Part shown: piece after piece, positions 1 to 10,884 of the stretch
Layout: every line of letters begins with the position of its first letter
Numbering within the stretch: the first letter of the stretch is position 1
NCBI RefSeq assembly: GCF_902635505.1
Contig: NC_045427.1
Span: 517,847,665-517,911,664 of the forward strand
Reading direction: 5' to 3'
DNA from: Sarcophilus harrisii
Taxonomy: Eukaryota > Chordata > Mammalia > Dasyuromorphia > Dasyuridae
DNA length: 64,000 nucleotides
Notes under the pieces: generated by a model
What the model saw: only the letters and a program-made list of their open reading frames with translations
Databases searched by the model: none
What the model was told of the DNA's origin: nothing
Made by a program: the position numbers and the translations under genes

Positions 1-602
1 GAAAAGAACCTATTTATACAAAAATAATTATATCAGTTCTTTTTGTGGTGGCAGAGAACTGGAAACTGAGGGGATGCTCATCAATTGGGAAATGTCTGAA
101 CAAGTTGTGGTATATGAATGTAATAGAATACTATTGTATTATAAGAAATGATGAGCAGGTAGATTCAGAAAAACCTGGACTTAGAAGAACTGATACAAAC
201 TGAAGTGAACAGAATCAGGAGAATATTGGATACATCAATAGCAACATTACTTAATGATAAAATATGATTGGTTTACATATTCTTAGTAATACTATGAGCC
301 AAGACAGTTCCAAAGACATTATAAAAGATGTTAATCAAATCCAGCAAAAGAATTGATGGAGTCTAAATGCAGATCAAAGTATGCTATTTTCACTTAATTT
401 TTTAGTAGTTTTTTTCCCTTTTCATCTCTTTTTATATGACGACTAATATGGAATATGTTTTACATGATATAATATCTATATCAAATTGTTTACTAGCTTA
501 GGGAGGAGAAAAATTTGGAACTCAAAATTTTGTTTTTAAAATGAATATTAAATATTGAAAATTACCTTTAAAAAGAAAAAAATAAAATACTTAAAAAAAA
601 AA
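1..602 (+). mobile_element. L1 LINE, 3' end, old copy
   Basis: The segment opens inside the C-terminal part of L1 ORF2 (the stretch encoding 'ELRGCSSIGKC...YECNRILLYYKK' in degenerate form), continues through the 3' UTR, and ends in an A-rich tail at about 565-602. It matches other L1 3' ends in this window (18540, 63740) base by base with many differences, so it is an old, inactive copy whose 5' part lies outside the window. Confidence 0.85.
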
Positions 603-807
603 GAAATGAGACTTGGTATCAGAAGATCAAAGGTCTTGCCCCAACTCTTCGATGCATAAACAATTTTGATTTTTGGTAAGTCATAATTTCTTGGGGTCTC
701 AATTTACTTTTCTATAAAATGAGGAAGATCTGACTAGTTTGTCTTGACAGGATCATGGATTATATATTGTAAGCTGGAAAAGTATAAGATACTTATTCCA
801 ACCATCC

Positions 808-1727
808 AATTTTTCAAAGTGAGAAAACTGAGGCTAAAGAGACAGTCAATAAACATTTATCAAGTGCCAGGCACTAATGCTAAGCTCTAGGGATACAAAG
901 AAAGGTAAAAGACACTTTTGCTCTAGAGGTATTCACAATCTAATGGAGGAGACAATGTGCAAACAACTACATATAAACAAGTTCTATAATGGATAAATAG
1001 GAAATAGTTAACATGAGTGAAAAAGAGTTGGGAAAGGGTTCCTCTAGAAGGTGGAATCTTAGCTGGGATATTTGAGAAATATTACAAAGATAAAACTGAA
1101 GAGCAATGGAAAATAAAAGGGTTGGAAGAATTTCTGTGATGAATGGGATAATGAGTGGGTTAGGGAGATATAAAAAAAAATACTTAGTAACAGTGAGGGC
1201 CCAGAAGAGATAATGCAGCATAAATTTGTAGTGAACTCATTCAGTTAACATAGTTTCATGATTGTACCCAGTTTCCTTCAGCAAATAAGTATGTAAATGT
1301 GAAGGTATCATTTAGTGGAAACGATCCAAGCTGAGGCTCGACAGGACAAGAGAGATGACAAGATAAGGGGGCAAGGGATTCCAGAGAAGATAGTGTAGAG
1401 TTTAACTGAATTATCAGGTGTTCAAAATGGGGAAAGAAGGCAGGTATCAGTAGTGTAAGGGTGATAACTTGTGAAAAAACTGAAAGGTTTATGAATTGAA
1501 GTTCACAGTGTGGATGAAGAACAAGGTATACAGTTGCAAGGCAGATGAACAAGTAGAATGACAGTGGCATATAATCACGTGGGTAAATTTAAATATTTGT
1601 GGAATTGTGGGCTATGGCAGGATCAGGTATGGATGGTATTACCATCTTTATATGTGGCTGAGGTAGAAGAGTAGGTAATATGAAATAATTAAGTTGAAGA
1701 AGTATGAGGTTAAGATGTTCAAAGAAA
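808..1727 (-). mobile_element. L2/CR1-clade LINE, 3' part
   Basis: Bases 812-960 carry the reverse complement of the L2-type 3' end (the 'aataaacattta...gtgccaggcact...gggatacaaag' signature, then 'ttcacaatctaatgg'). At about 1050 comes 'ggtggaatcttagctggga', also typical of this family's 3' region. The stretch up to 1727 is diverged and is assigned by position only, since it lies between this 3' end and an endonuclease remnant on the same strand at 1909-2127. Confidence 0.5.
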
Positions 1728-1728
1728 T

Positions 1729-1908
1729 ATTAATATGGGGGCAGCTAGGTGGTGCAGTGGGATAGTGGTGCAGGGCAGGTGCACCAGCCCCTGAAGTCAG
1801 GAATTCAAATCTGGGCTCAGACATTTAATACTTTTTAGCTGTGTGACCCTGGGCAAGTCATTTAACTCCAATTGCCTCAGGAAATTTTTTAAAAAAAGAA
1901 TTAATATG
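1729..1908 (+). mobile_element. Marsupial tRNA-type SINE with target-site duplication
   Basis: The body (1738-1899) begins 'gggcagctaggtggtgcagt', contains the 'ctgtgtgaccctgggcaagtca' core, and ends in an A-rich tail. The direct repeat 'attaatatg' lies on both sides (1729-1737 and 1900-1908), as expected for LINE-driven insertion. It interrupts an older CR1-clade LINE. Confidence 0.85.
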
Positions 1909-2790
1909 ATTGATGAAGTCTCCTAGTATGAGGGTAGGAATCTGGAAAAAGAAAAGGATTGTGAGACAGCTACTGAACTCATCAAAGAAAGAAGCGGAAT
2001 GTTCTGGATTCTGGTAGATAATAGCTATTAAAATTGATTGGATGGTAAATGTGGATTGAGTGAACTTCAGAGACAGAGAATTCAATGAGAAATGATGAGA
2101 GAGGGAGAACCTGAAAGTGGCAATAGGGAGCAAGAAATATTTCTTTTTTTTTAAAGTCTTACATGATCTTTATTATTTTATATAGCTTTTTATTTACAAA
2201 ACATATGCATGGGTAATTTTTCAGCATTGACCCTTGTAAAACCTTCTGTTTCAACTTTTCCCCTCCTTTCCTTCACCCCCTCCCTTAAATGGCAGTCCAA
2301 TACATGTTAAATATGTTAAAAGTATATGTTAAATCCAATATATGCATACATATTTATACAGTTATCTTGTTGCATAAGGAAAATCGGATCTAGAAAAAAA
2401 GAAGAAAAAACCTGAGAAGGAAAACAAATATGCAAGCAAACAACAACAGAAAGAGTAGAAATGCTATGGTCCTCTCACTTCCCATGGTCCTCTCTCTGGG
2501 TATAAATGGCTCTTCTTCATCACTGAACAAGTGGAGGTGGTTTGAATCATCTCCTTGTTGAAGAGAACCAAGTCCATTAGAACTGATCATCATATAGTCT
2601 TGTTGTTGCTATGTATAATGATCTCCTGGATTGAGCAAGAAATATTTCAACCCTGAAACCTAATGACAAGGGGAATGGCAAATGACTCAGGGAATGGCTG
2701 AAAGTAAAATCGGTACTGGAAAGAATGGCCAGGGAGACTGTATCCTCAGAAGGGAACCATGAGAAATGCAGGAAGCCAAGCAGGAGAGGA
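1909..2790 (-). mobile_element. CR1-clade LINE (L2/L3), endonuclease remnant, split by an L1
   Basis: On the minus strand, 1909-2127 encodes a decayed exonuclease-endonuclease-phosphatase segment: 'ILIAIIYQNPE' corresponds to the family's 'LVAAIYRPP' block and 'PTLILGDFINHI' to its 'vLvLGDFNiH' active-site block. The Arg of the first block and the Asn of the second are altered, and stops surround the segment. The element resumes at 2649-2790 beyond a later L1 insertion. It is dead. Confidence 0.7.
2128..2648 (-). mobile_element. 5'-truncated L1 insertion with 16-bp target-site duplication
   Basis: An L1 3' end in minus orientation occupies 2144-2632. A T-run (the copied poly(A) tail) stands at its left edge, followed by the 3' UTR ('aaaacatatgcatgggtaat') and the end of ORF2. 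The exact duplication 'gagcaagaaatatttc' flanks it at 2128-2143 and 2633-2648. The intact duplication makes it clearly younger than the LINE it interrupts. Confidence 0.93.
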
Positions 2791-2857
2791 TGCAATAGAA
2801 TAGTCTCTTATTTTTGGACCTGAAGAGACTGGTGCAAGATGGAATAGCATTTCTCTT

Positions 2858-2950
2858 CACCTGCAGGTTAGAGATGAGGCAGAGAGGTGAAATAATTTAC
2901 CTAATGTCAAATAGCCCATATGGAGCAGAGCTGAGATTTGAATTCAGTGC
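2858..2950 (-). repeat. MIR/CORE-SINE fragment
   Basis: The stretch shows the MIR core in reverse: 'agatgaggcagagaggtgaaa', then a decayed 'cctaatgtcaaatagc' (from 'gcccaaggtcacacagctag') and 'gagatttgaattcag'. Confidence 0.7.
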
Positions 2951-3269
2951 TATGAGTATAAATTTATTATTTCATGTCATTCTTTGCTCAGAAATCTTTG
3001 GTGATTAAGTACTAACAAACTCAGAATGAGTTTGAGGCTAGTGAGGAAAACAAAGGGCACCAAAAAGGGTTTAGATTTCCTTTTTGAGTTGTATTGAGGA
3101 AAGAAGAGAGTTAAGTAAAACATAGGATCATTGCTTGGGGTAGATGGGATGATATTAACTGTCTAGAAAGAGAGTAGAGTTACTTAATTTCTATTTCTTT
3201 TCTCTGTTAAGGAGAACGCCTTTAGACTGGGGAAAGCAAGGCTAAAATAAGTAATAGAGAGTTAACACC

Positions 3270-4540
3270 CAGAAGAGAAAGTAAGAGAGAATCTGATAAT
3301 GAATTCAAGTCACATGGCCCAGATGAAGTACATCCAAGGGGACTGAAGGTATTGGGAGACAACATGACTACCGAGCAACTATCAGTAATATTTAAAAGGA
3401 CATTGAGAACCACAAAAGAGTTGCTAGGTTGGAAAAACAAACAAATGTCCTGATTTTCAGGAAAGGAGAAAGAATTTTGGGAGCCTATCAACCTGTCAAC
3501 TTGAATTTAATGCCTGGCAGCATATATGAATGGATTGCGAGTAGTATGATTATCAGTGATCACAATGAGTCAGCTTGGCTTGATCAAAAATAAGTCAAGC
3601 CAGGCTAAGCTTACTGCTTCTTTTGGTCAGGATTACTAAATGGGCAGATAAAGAGAATGCAGTAGGTGAAATTTGCCTAGATTTTAGCAAAGTGTTTGAT
3701 AAAGTATCTCTTGCTGTTCTTGTGGGAAAGATGGCAAAACATAGGCTAGGTAGCTATAAGAAGGACAAATAGAGGGATTGGGAATTGGCTGAATGGTTGA
3801 AATGAAGTCTTCAGGGGTTCAATGTAAATCTGGAAAGAGGCCTTCTATACACTTATGGAAGGATCTTGGCTCTGTGCAATTGGATGTTTCTATTAATGAC
3901 TTAGAGAAAGACAGAGAAAATGCTGAGATGTTATAAAGTAAGAGCTAACATTCTGAATGACAAAGTCAGCTTACAAAAAGACCTGGACAGGCAAGAGGTT
4001 GATCTGATAAGATAAAATTAAAAAAGAATAGTTATAAGATCTTGTACTTGAGTTCTTTTTTTTAAACAAACTTCACAGGTTTAATTTCTTTCTTATTTGT
4101 TTTGTGATTTGATTTATCTAAATCTGAGAATGCAAGATTGAGATCTCCCACTATTATAGTTTTGCTGTCTATTTCTTCTCATAACTCTCTTAACTTCTCC
4201 TTTAGGAAGTTAGATGCTATACCACTTGGGGCATATATGTTTAATACTGATATTGCTTCATTGTCTATAGTACCTTTTAGCAAGACTTCACAGGTTTAAG
4301 ATGGGGGGGGCACAGGTAGACAGCAATTCATCTGAAAAAGATCTAGAAATTCTGGTGGATTGTAAGCTCAAAAGGAGTCAGTAATGTGATATGACAAAAA
4401 AATTAATGGAGATCTTGGGCTCCCTTGAGAGGCACAACTTTCAGAAGCAAGGTTGTGAGACTCTCAGTGGGCTCTGATTGGTTAGAGCTGGAATATTTTT
4501 GTTTACTTTTGACTGCCACAGTTTAGGAAGGACATCCAAC
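3270..4540 (+). mobile_element. CR1-clade LINE, reverse-transcriptase and 3' part
   Basis: Around 3672-3725 the plus strand encodes 'EICLDFSKVFDKVS', matching the CR1 reverse-transcriptase block 'YLDFSKAFDxVxH' that carries the first catalytic Asp. Flanking blocks follow family order: 'SAWLDQK'-like before it, and 'LFINDLEKD'-like and 'HLKKDLEI'-like afterwards. It is interrupted at 4084-4284 by an L1 fragment and has many stops, so it is long dead. Confidence 0.85.
4070..4298 (-). mobile_element. Internal L1 ORF2 fragment flanked by a 14-bp duplication
   Basis: Bases 4084-4284 match the reverse complement of an internal part of L1 ORF2 (for example 'ctcccactattatagttttg' and 'gaagttagatgctatacca'). 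The exact direct repeat 'acttcacaggttta' flanks the fragment at 4070-4083 and 4285-4298. No T-run is present at the expected 3' edge, so it is not an ordinary poly(A)-primed insertion. Confidence 0.8.
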
Positions 4541-5095
4541 TTCCAACCCTTGGCTGGGACAAGGCCCTTATGGAGATATCTATCTTCCCTGCTTCCACCT
4601 GTCACTTAATGACAAATATAACACCTATTCATACCCACCTGATACTCCCTTCTGCTGCTACTGAGTCAGAGTTGCCCTGGTTATTGATTGGAGAGTAAAT
4701 CAACTGTACCTCAATTCTCTATGACCAGTCAGGCCCTGGATTTGAGCCTTAGTCCCATTTAGCCAGAGTCTTAAATTCATGGCCAGAATCTAGTAGATTT
4801 GGGAATAATAACCAAATATTGCCACTGCTATCAGGAGAATCATGTTAATATGCTTCTTTTGGGCTCCACTCAGAATTTTCATGATTCAGTTATAACCTGT
4901 CATAGTGGATTGAAGCTCTAACTCCTACCCCTCTTATGTCAATCCCTCAGATCTATCCTTCTTATTTCTCTATTTTCCATATTACATATATTATAAGAAA
5001 CATTTTGGTCAATAACACATTAACATCTTTATTTTACGGGAGAATTAATTTTGCTCACATACTATTAGAATGATCACACTTTCATTTATCATTTT
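4541..5095. other. No assigned feature
   Basis: AT-rich unique or deeply diverged sequence. No exon-like open segment bounded by splice signals and no familiar repeat was seen. Confidence 0.4.
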
Positions 5096-5099
5096 TTTT

Positions 5100-5470
5100 C
5101 ATTGTCCTTGCTATTTTCTACTAGTCCCCTGTGGCTCTCTATTGCCTCTAGGATAAAAAATACAAATTTATCTAGCATTAGAAATCCTTTACATCTGGCT
5201 CCAACTTATATTTCTAGAGTTTCTACATTACAAGCCCTCACATGTATAATTTGGCCAAACTGGTCTATATGTTGTTCTTGTATATTACATTCCTTTTTTA
5301 AAAAAAATCTCTGTGCCTTAGCACAAGCTGCCAGCATCCATGAAACATTTTCCTGCTCTCTGTGTCTTGTGGTCCTTAAAGAGGCTTTTTCCTGATACCT
5401 AGAGTTGAAAATATCCTCTTTTCCACTTATTTTATATGTATTTGTACATATACTACATTTACTTGTCCGT
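5100..5470 (+). mobile_element. L2 LINE, ORF2 end and 3' region
   Basis: The order of blocks is that of L2: 'ggctctctattgcctctagg', 'ctggctccaacttatattt', 'ttggccaaactgg', 'ctctgtgccttagcaca', then the weaker 3' UTR. It is a heavily mutated ancient copy. Confidence 0.8.
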
Positions 5471-5699
5471 GGCTATATAGTACCACCTCCACCGTAATAG
5501 ATTTTTTTTGATCTGACATTACAAAAAATATAAATGAAAAAAATTGCTTGGGATGCACTTGTACCCCCACCTTCATCCTACTGTACATACATACTTTTTC
5601 TCCTTTTGACAAAAAAACTTTTTAAATGGCTGGTTGAAGTTGCAACAATTTTAAAGAATTGTAAATCATCTAATTTGTGTCTTTATATGAAATCTCTTA

Positions 5700-5815
5700 A
5701 AGAGCTTGGTGTAATAGAAGAATGGCCTTGGAGATTAGAAGATCTGGGTTCAAGTTCTGCCCTACAAACATACTGTACAACAATGGATGTTATATAACGT
5801 CTTAGTAGCTGGGGG
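5700..5815 (+). repeat. MIR-like SINE 5' part
   Basis: 'tggtgtaatagaagaatggc' followed by 'agatctgggttcaagttctg' has the spacing and wording of the tRNA-related head and core of MIR. Confidence 0.6.
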
Positions 5816-6795
5816 ACTTCTAAGGCTACAATTTATTAACAATTTGTTGGGAGTTTGTTAAGAATTCCAATTCCACAAGTTCTTCACATTAATGGGAGAG
5901 CACCCCTCCTTGCTCCCCAGAATCCTTAAAATCCTTGTGATATGGCTATAGATGGTAAAGAAAAACAAAAAATATTGAAAAAAACACAGAAAAAGCATGG
6001 TTAAAATAAACCAGAGAGATTAAGAATTCAGATCTGGGTAATGTGGTTTTGCTTATAAGGTTCAGAGGAATATGTATTATAAAATAATTAGACATATTGT
6101 GACTACTATTGAGGGAGGAAATAAATCTGAACCTCTTTATCGTATTCAAATCTAGCCAGTATTTTAATTTTGAATTTTTACTGGAATCAATTAAAGACAT
6201 TATTTTACTGACAGGATTATGTGACCCTGAATTTGCCATGACATGACTTCTGAATAATATTGCAATAAGCTTTAAAAAAAATCAGAAGCAACAGCTATTT
6301 TAATGCAATATTTCCTCCACATCTTAACCATTCAGTATGCTTTATATCAGTTTGTTAAATAAAAAAGACTCAGGAAATGTAGCATCACATTTCTGAAAGC
6401 TTTTTTTTTCTGAGTGAAAATGGTAGAAAACAGAATGCTAACATTTGATAGTAAAAAAGAATTACTTGATACACAATTTATGTGGCCATAATTTTTCAAT
6501 GTTATGTTTTGGATCTTCTTATAAACATAACAAAAGTTGTTTTTACCAACAGATTTTTAAACAGCAGGGACATGCTTGTTATTTACTGTTTTGGTATCTT
6601 TCCCTCATTTACATAAATACCCCAGAAACCAGCAGTTTAAAACTAATAAAAGCCAGGGCCCTCCATCAAGTGTAATAAAGTTTCACAACCATGAGTTAGA
6701 CTGTTACAGTGGAAAATAAACCTATATATGTGGTTATGAAGGGCTTTTTGGGGAAACTGTATAATCACATTTCAAAGTTAGAACTTCCCTTTGAA
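5816..6795. other. No assigned feature
   Basis: Long AT-rich stretch with no recognisable exon, RNA gene or common repeat. The short open frames here have no splice context. Confidence 0.4.
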
Positions 6796-6799
6796 GCAG

Positions 6800-6960
6800 C
6801 AAGATAATAATAATACTTAACATTTATGTAAAACACTCTGTCTTCTAAATATTCTCCCAACATAAGCTAATTAATCTCTAAAGCTTCCCTAAGGAGCAGG
6901 TATTATGATCTGCCATTTTCCTAGCTAAAAGATTGAATTAGAGATGTCCAGGACACTCAA
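6800..6960 (-). repeat. MIR fragment
   Basis: 'aataataatacttaacattta', then 'aggagcaggtattatgatct' and a decayed 'atgaggaaactgag' block give the reverse complement of MIR. Confidence 0.65.
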
Positions 6961-7144
6961 AGAGAATACCACAGCTTCATTCACCCGTGAAAGTTTTGAT
7001 GTCCAGACCTTCCTGGCTTTAGAACGTGTGACCGCATGGTCAATGGTTTAAAGCCTCTGAGTCTTCTCTGTTCCTCTTTTCCCCTCTATGTGGAGTTATC
7101 TACTGGTTAAGCAAAGTAGTGAATTTTTTCAGGAATTACCCAGA

Positions 7145-7690
7145 CCACCAGTTCTCAGACTTAAAAAAAAAAAAAAAAAACTCAGGACTTCCTTCCATTC
7201 TTAAAAATTATCAAGGATCTCCAAAAAGTTTTGTTTATGAGTTATATCTAAAAATACAATATTAGAAATAAAAACTGATCAATTTAAAAATATTTATTAA
7301 TACATGTACAATAAGTGCAATTAACCTATTATATGTTAGCATAAATAACGTTTTATGAAAAATATATTTTCAAAACAAAAACAATTTAGTGAAAAGTAAA
7401 TATCTTTTAACATATTTTTTGCAAATCTCTTTTAATGTTTGACTTAATAGAGAAAACAGCTGGATTCTTACCTGTATTTCTGTATTCAATCCATTGTAAT
7501 ATGTTGTTTTGGTTAAAGTATACAAACTAAAATATGACCTCATATGGATAATAGTTGGAAAAGGAATATTTTAACTGACAAATAATATATTAATAGTATT
7601 ATAAAAATAATTTTGGCCTCATAGATCCTCTGAAAGTGTCTTGGGGATATTTACTGGTTTATGAATCACCCTTTGAAAACAACTGCTGTA
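7145..7690. mobile_element. Non-autonomous hAT (Charlie-type) DNA transposon
   Basis: The element begins near 'cagttctcagactt' and ends near 'tttgaaaacaactgctg', which are inverted versions of the Charlie terminus 'cagtggttctcaaactt'. The interior ('ggatctccaaaaagttttgt', 'atattagaaataaaaactg', 'gcaaatctcttttaatgttt') has the wording of a widespread mammalian non-autonomous hAT. No 8-bp duplication could be picked out with confidence. Poly(A) at 7165-7182 is internal expansion. Confidence 0.65.
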
Positions 7691-8079
7691 AGTAGCTTCC
7701 TTTGGTCTCTGACCTGATCTCTGTCTCCCTGGTTGCAAAAAGTTTGGAGTAAATTAGAAGAAACAGTCATACACAATTTCAATTTAATCCAGTTCTTACA
7801 TGGGAAAAAAATTCACATTGCTTTCTCATCCCCATCTCTCTTTTCCCCCTCCAAACCCATCATCATCTTGGCAATTTAATTTGATTATTTCCCAAATAAG
7901 ATTTACTATGATTAGACATGTTTTCAAGAGTTGAACAAATCTGTTATGCACATTAAAGCCAGAGGAACAGTAAAATAAAACTAATGAACATTTACAGCTT
8001 TGGAAATATAATTAATGTATGGTTGAAGAGTTCTGAAAGATAAACATTTCAATGTTAAAATACTTATTACCTTCCCCAT

Positions 8080-8195
8080 AGGGACAGTCTTGAGAATTAA
8101 TGAGATAACAAATGTAAAGTGCTTTGAGCTCTTTGGAAGGTAGGTGCTGAATGAATACAAATGATTATTAATTATTATTGTTATTGCATGGTTAC
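8080..8195 (+). repeat. MIR 3' tail
   Basis: 'attaatgagataacaaatgt', 'aaagtgctttga', 'gtaggtgctgaatgaatac' and 'attattaattattatt' form the standard MIR ending. Confidence 0.7.
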
Positions 8196-8282
8196 TAATT
8201 TATTCCTTATGATAAAATACATATTTTTGTACCTGACATATCTGTTTAGCACTTATCATTATATAGGAAGGAAGGAAGGAAA

Positions 8283-8346
8283 CAAACATTTATTAAGCAC
8301 TTCCTATGTGCCAGGCACTGTGCTAAGCACTGAACCAATGCACACC
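8283..8346 (-). repeat. L2/MIR-type 3' end fragment
   Basis: 'aaacatttattaagcactt' with 'ctatgtgccaggcactgtgc' is the reverse complement of the shared L2/MIR 3' end. A GGAA run precedes it. Confidence 0.75.
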
Positions 8347-8407
8347 TAGCCCAAATAAGCATCCCAAGTTCTCTTAAAGTGCTGATCTCTCTCTTTTGCA
8401 GCCTATT

Positions 8408-8409
<2 letters not shown>

Positions 8410-8449
<40 letters not shown>
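8410..8449. repeat. (CA)n microsatellite
   Basis: About 20 uninterrupted CA units. Confidence 0.98.
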
Positions 8450-8451
<2 letters not shown>

Positions 8452-9343
8452 TTCAATTTCTCAACCCAATTTTTCTAAAACAGGGCTAATCACAGCTCTC
8501 ATCTTTTCAGCCTTCCTGTATTTCCATTTGGCTCCATCATAATAAACTTCAGTCAGTCTTGCATCTCAGTAAAGGAATATCCAGTTGATATTTTTCCTTT
8601 TCCTCCCTTTAGCCTATGATGCTTCTCTCCTTTATTTCCTTCAACTTCCTGTACTATCAATCTTATCTTTTAACTTTTAGTAGGAGATATGAGTGAAACT
8701 GCCCATCCACGATTCACTTAGCATGTGGATTAGTAATTTTTGTTAATAAGTGCAGTTTATTTTAGAAGAGAACCTGGATTTTATATTCTTCTTTATTGTT
8801 TTTTCTAAAAATTTAATTTAGAATATGTAATGAATGGATATATATTTTTCATATGAATATATGTTTCTCATCAAAGCACACAATTTATGCTGAATTCATG
8901 TCATCCTATTCCTGAAATAAATGGGACTTTTTTTTCACACAAGGATAGACTGAGAATTTGATATACAAGGTTTAAAATACTTCTCTAAAATCTGATGTGT
9001 CCAAAATACTTTTCAGTTTCCTATTTAGAATACTACCATGAAGTGCACCAATTAAAATTTCACTAATTTGAATCTATAATTTGAATGTGGCATCCATAAA
9101 TTGAATTTTTAAATGACTGTTTCACTTTACCTATTTATATCTTATTTTGTAATATGCATAATTTGACAGGCTAAAGGTGCTGGTTTTGCATTCCCAATTT
9201 AATGCTTAGCATTTTCATTATCTACCATTTATTTCATCATTTCATTAGTTACATATCCCTAAATGCAAGGAGCAGGAATTTTATCAATGTAAGGAATCCT
9301 TCTACTAACCCATCTAAACTTAGTAGTAAAGTCTAAGGAAGTT

Positions 9344-9507
9344 GACTAAGGCCCAGCTTATTAAACTGTGGGTCATGACCCCATATGGGGACTTGTAACT
9401 GATTGTGAGAGCCATGAAATTATGATTTATTATCAGTAAATGTTTGATTTGCATACTATTTAATGGACTATAGTGATTAAAAAAGTTTAAGAAGCCCTAG
9501 ACTAAGG
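9344..9507. mobile_element. Short hAT-type MITE with perfect 8-bp target duplication
   Basis: The element at 9352-9499 ends in inverted sequences (left 'agcttattaaactgtgg', right 'aagtttaagaagcccta', i.e. 'tagggcttcttaaactt' reversed). The direct repeat 'gactaagg' flanks it at 9344-9351 and 9500-9507. Eight bases is the duplication length of hAT transposons. It has no coding capacity. Confidence 0.8.
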
Positions 9508-9630
9508 TATACATAAGTCAAGTGCTTTACCCACAGTCACTTGCTAGCAAGTATTAGGAGATTCTGAAGCCAGGTCTTCCTGAGGACAAGCCCAGGACTT
9601 TAGCCACTGCCCCCTGGCTGACTCTTTTAA
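9508..9630 (-). repeat. MIR/SINE fragment
   Basis: 'tttacccacagtcacttgct', 'gaagccaggtcttcctgag' and 'ggactttagccactgcc' follow the reverse MIR/marsupial SINE order. Confidence 0.65.
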
Positions 9631-9760
9631 TTATATATTTTAAGTGGAAACTATGATTTTTTAAAAAATCTTGTGTAATTCATAGGCTTCACTCAATCAG
9701 TCTAACCTTTTAATTTTTTGAAGGACAGAACTATTTGTACACTTATCATGGATGATATCC

Positions 9761-9951
9761 CAGTTTCTTAAACTGTGGTTCACGACCTCATATGGGATCT
9801 TGTAACTGAATGTGGGGGTCGATGATTGATTCATTATTAGTAAATGTTTGATTTGTATACCCGTTTTATAAACCTAAATCCCCAAGGTTTTCTTGGGGAA
9901 AATTTCTCAGGCAAAAAGGAGTTGCAAGTAGAAAAATTATAAGAACTCCTG
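9761..9951. mobile_element. Second copy of the same hAT-type MITE
   Basis: It begins 'cagtttcttaaactgtgg' and ends 'ttataagaactcctg'. The interior repeats blocks of the copy at 9352 ('catatggg', 'cttgtaactgaatgtg', 'agtaaatgtttgatttgtat'). It is longer on the right ('cttggggaaaatttctcagg'), so the 9352 copy has an internal deletion. Confidence 0.75.
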
Positions 9952-9984
9952 GAATACATAAAGTGTGTGTGGGGGAACCACAAA

Positions 9985-10116
9985 CACCTGATTTCAAGTT
10001 AGATGCTCTGGATCCCAATCCTGCCTCTTTCACTTTTTTGGCAGTTTCCTCATCCATAAAATAAAGAGGGAGATTTAAGATCCTTTCCAGTTCTGAATCC
10101 ATGTGCAATCCTATGA
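9985..10116 (+). repeat. SINE 3' half
   Basis: 'tttcctcatccataaaataa' followed by 'gatcctttccagttctgaat' and 'cctatgat' is the usual tail of the marsupial CORE-SINE group. Confidence 0.7.
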
Positions 10117-10310
10117 TGCACACTCATTCAGAACAGCTTTAACCTTATTGTTAAATATCAGATAACGCAGATACGAAGGTCCCCATGTTTTGCTGCAGAG
10201 AACTGTGTCTGACAATAGACTCGATGTGTCTGGATCTTGCAGTTTGTAGTTGACGACAGAAGAGATGCAGTGACATCGTCTGAGACAGCCGCAGTGTAGG
10301 CCCATGAAGG
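10117..10310 (-). other. Unidentified CpG-containing segment, open in all minus frames
   Basis: This 190-base stretch holds about eight CpGs in a CpG-poor neighbourhood. On the minus strand all three frames stay open for 40 codons or more. One frame begins after a possible acceptor ('gctgtctcag', intron ending at 10278) and reads 'TMSLHLFCRQLQTARSRHIE' before stopping at 10135-10137; its phase 0 start would fit the donor at 14347. I do not recognise it. It could be an alternative last exon, an old retrocopy, or unrelated unique DNA. The SINE directly to its left and the window's general AT bias argue against over-reading it. Confidence 0.25.
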
Positions 10311-10319
10311 TAAATGGGA

Positions 10320-10884
10320 ATAAGCTAGTTCTCCTCTTTGCCAGCAGCCCCAGGCTCAGAAGTGCTAATCAAAATTCAAATAAAAAAAGGTCCCTAATAG
10401 ATTTAACAGTTTTTACTGTTAAGAGAGGGTTCTCACCATGTGAACAATTCCACTGCTGTGCTGAACAAAACTGAGACAGTTTTCTTTTAAAGTCTAGAGC
10501 AGATGAGAGACATAAGGAGACAGAGGGTTTCATTTACTCTCAGGACACTACTGTGCCAGTGAACTAATGAGTCTCTGGGACCTTATGTTGCTCTGGCTGG
10601 GATTGAGGTTTGACTCTAATGGGCTTGTTGTCCTTTCTATCAGTCGAGTGTCTGGACAATGGACATCTGATATGCATTCGAGGATATCTGGCAAGAGGGA
10701 AGGGTCATCCTAGTACCTAACTCGGGCAGGAAACCTGAGTGATAAATGTGTCTTCAACTGCAGGAAAATAAAGGCCGAAACTAAAAGAAAATGGTCAAAA
10801 TATAGAACAGGAATGCTCAATCTAGAGCTAAAGTGAAGAGAAGGAATGATAGAAATACTATCACAAAAACAAAACAAAAATTCA
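10320..10884. other. No assigned feature
   Basis: Probably intergenic DNA downstream of the minus-strand gene. No repeat or exon signature was recognised. Confidence 0.35.
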
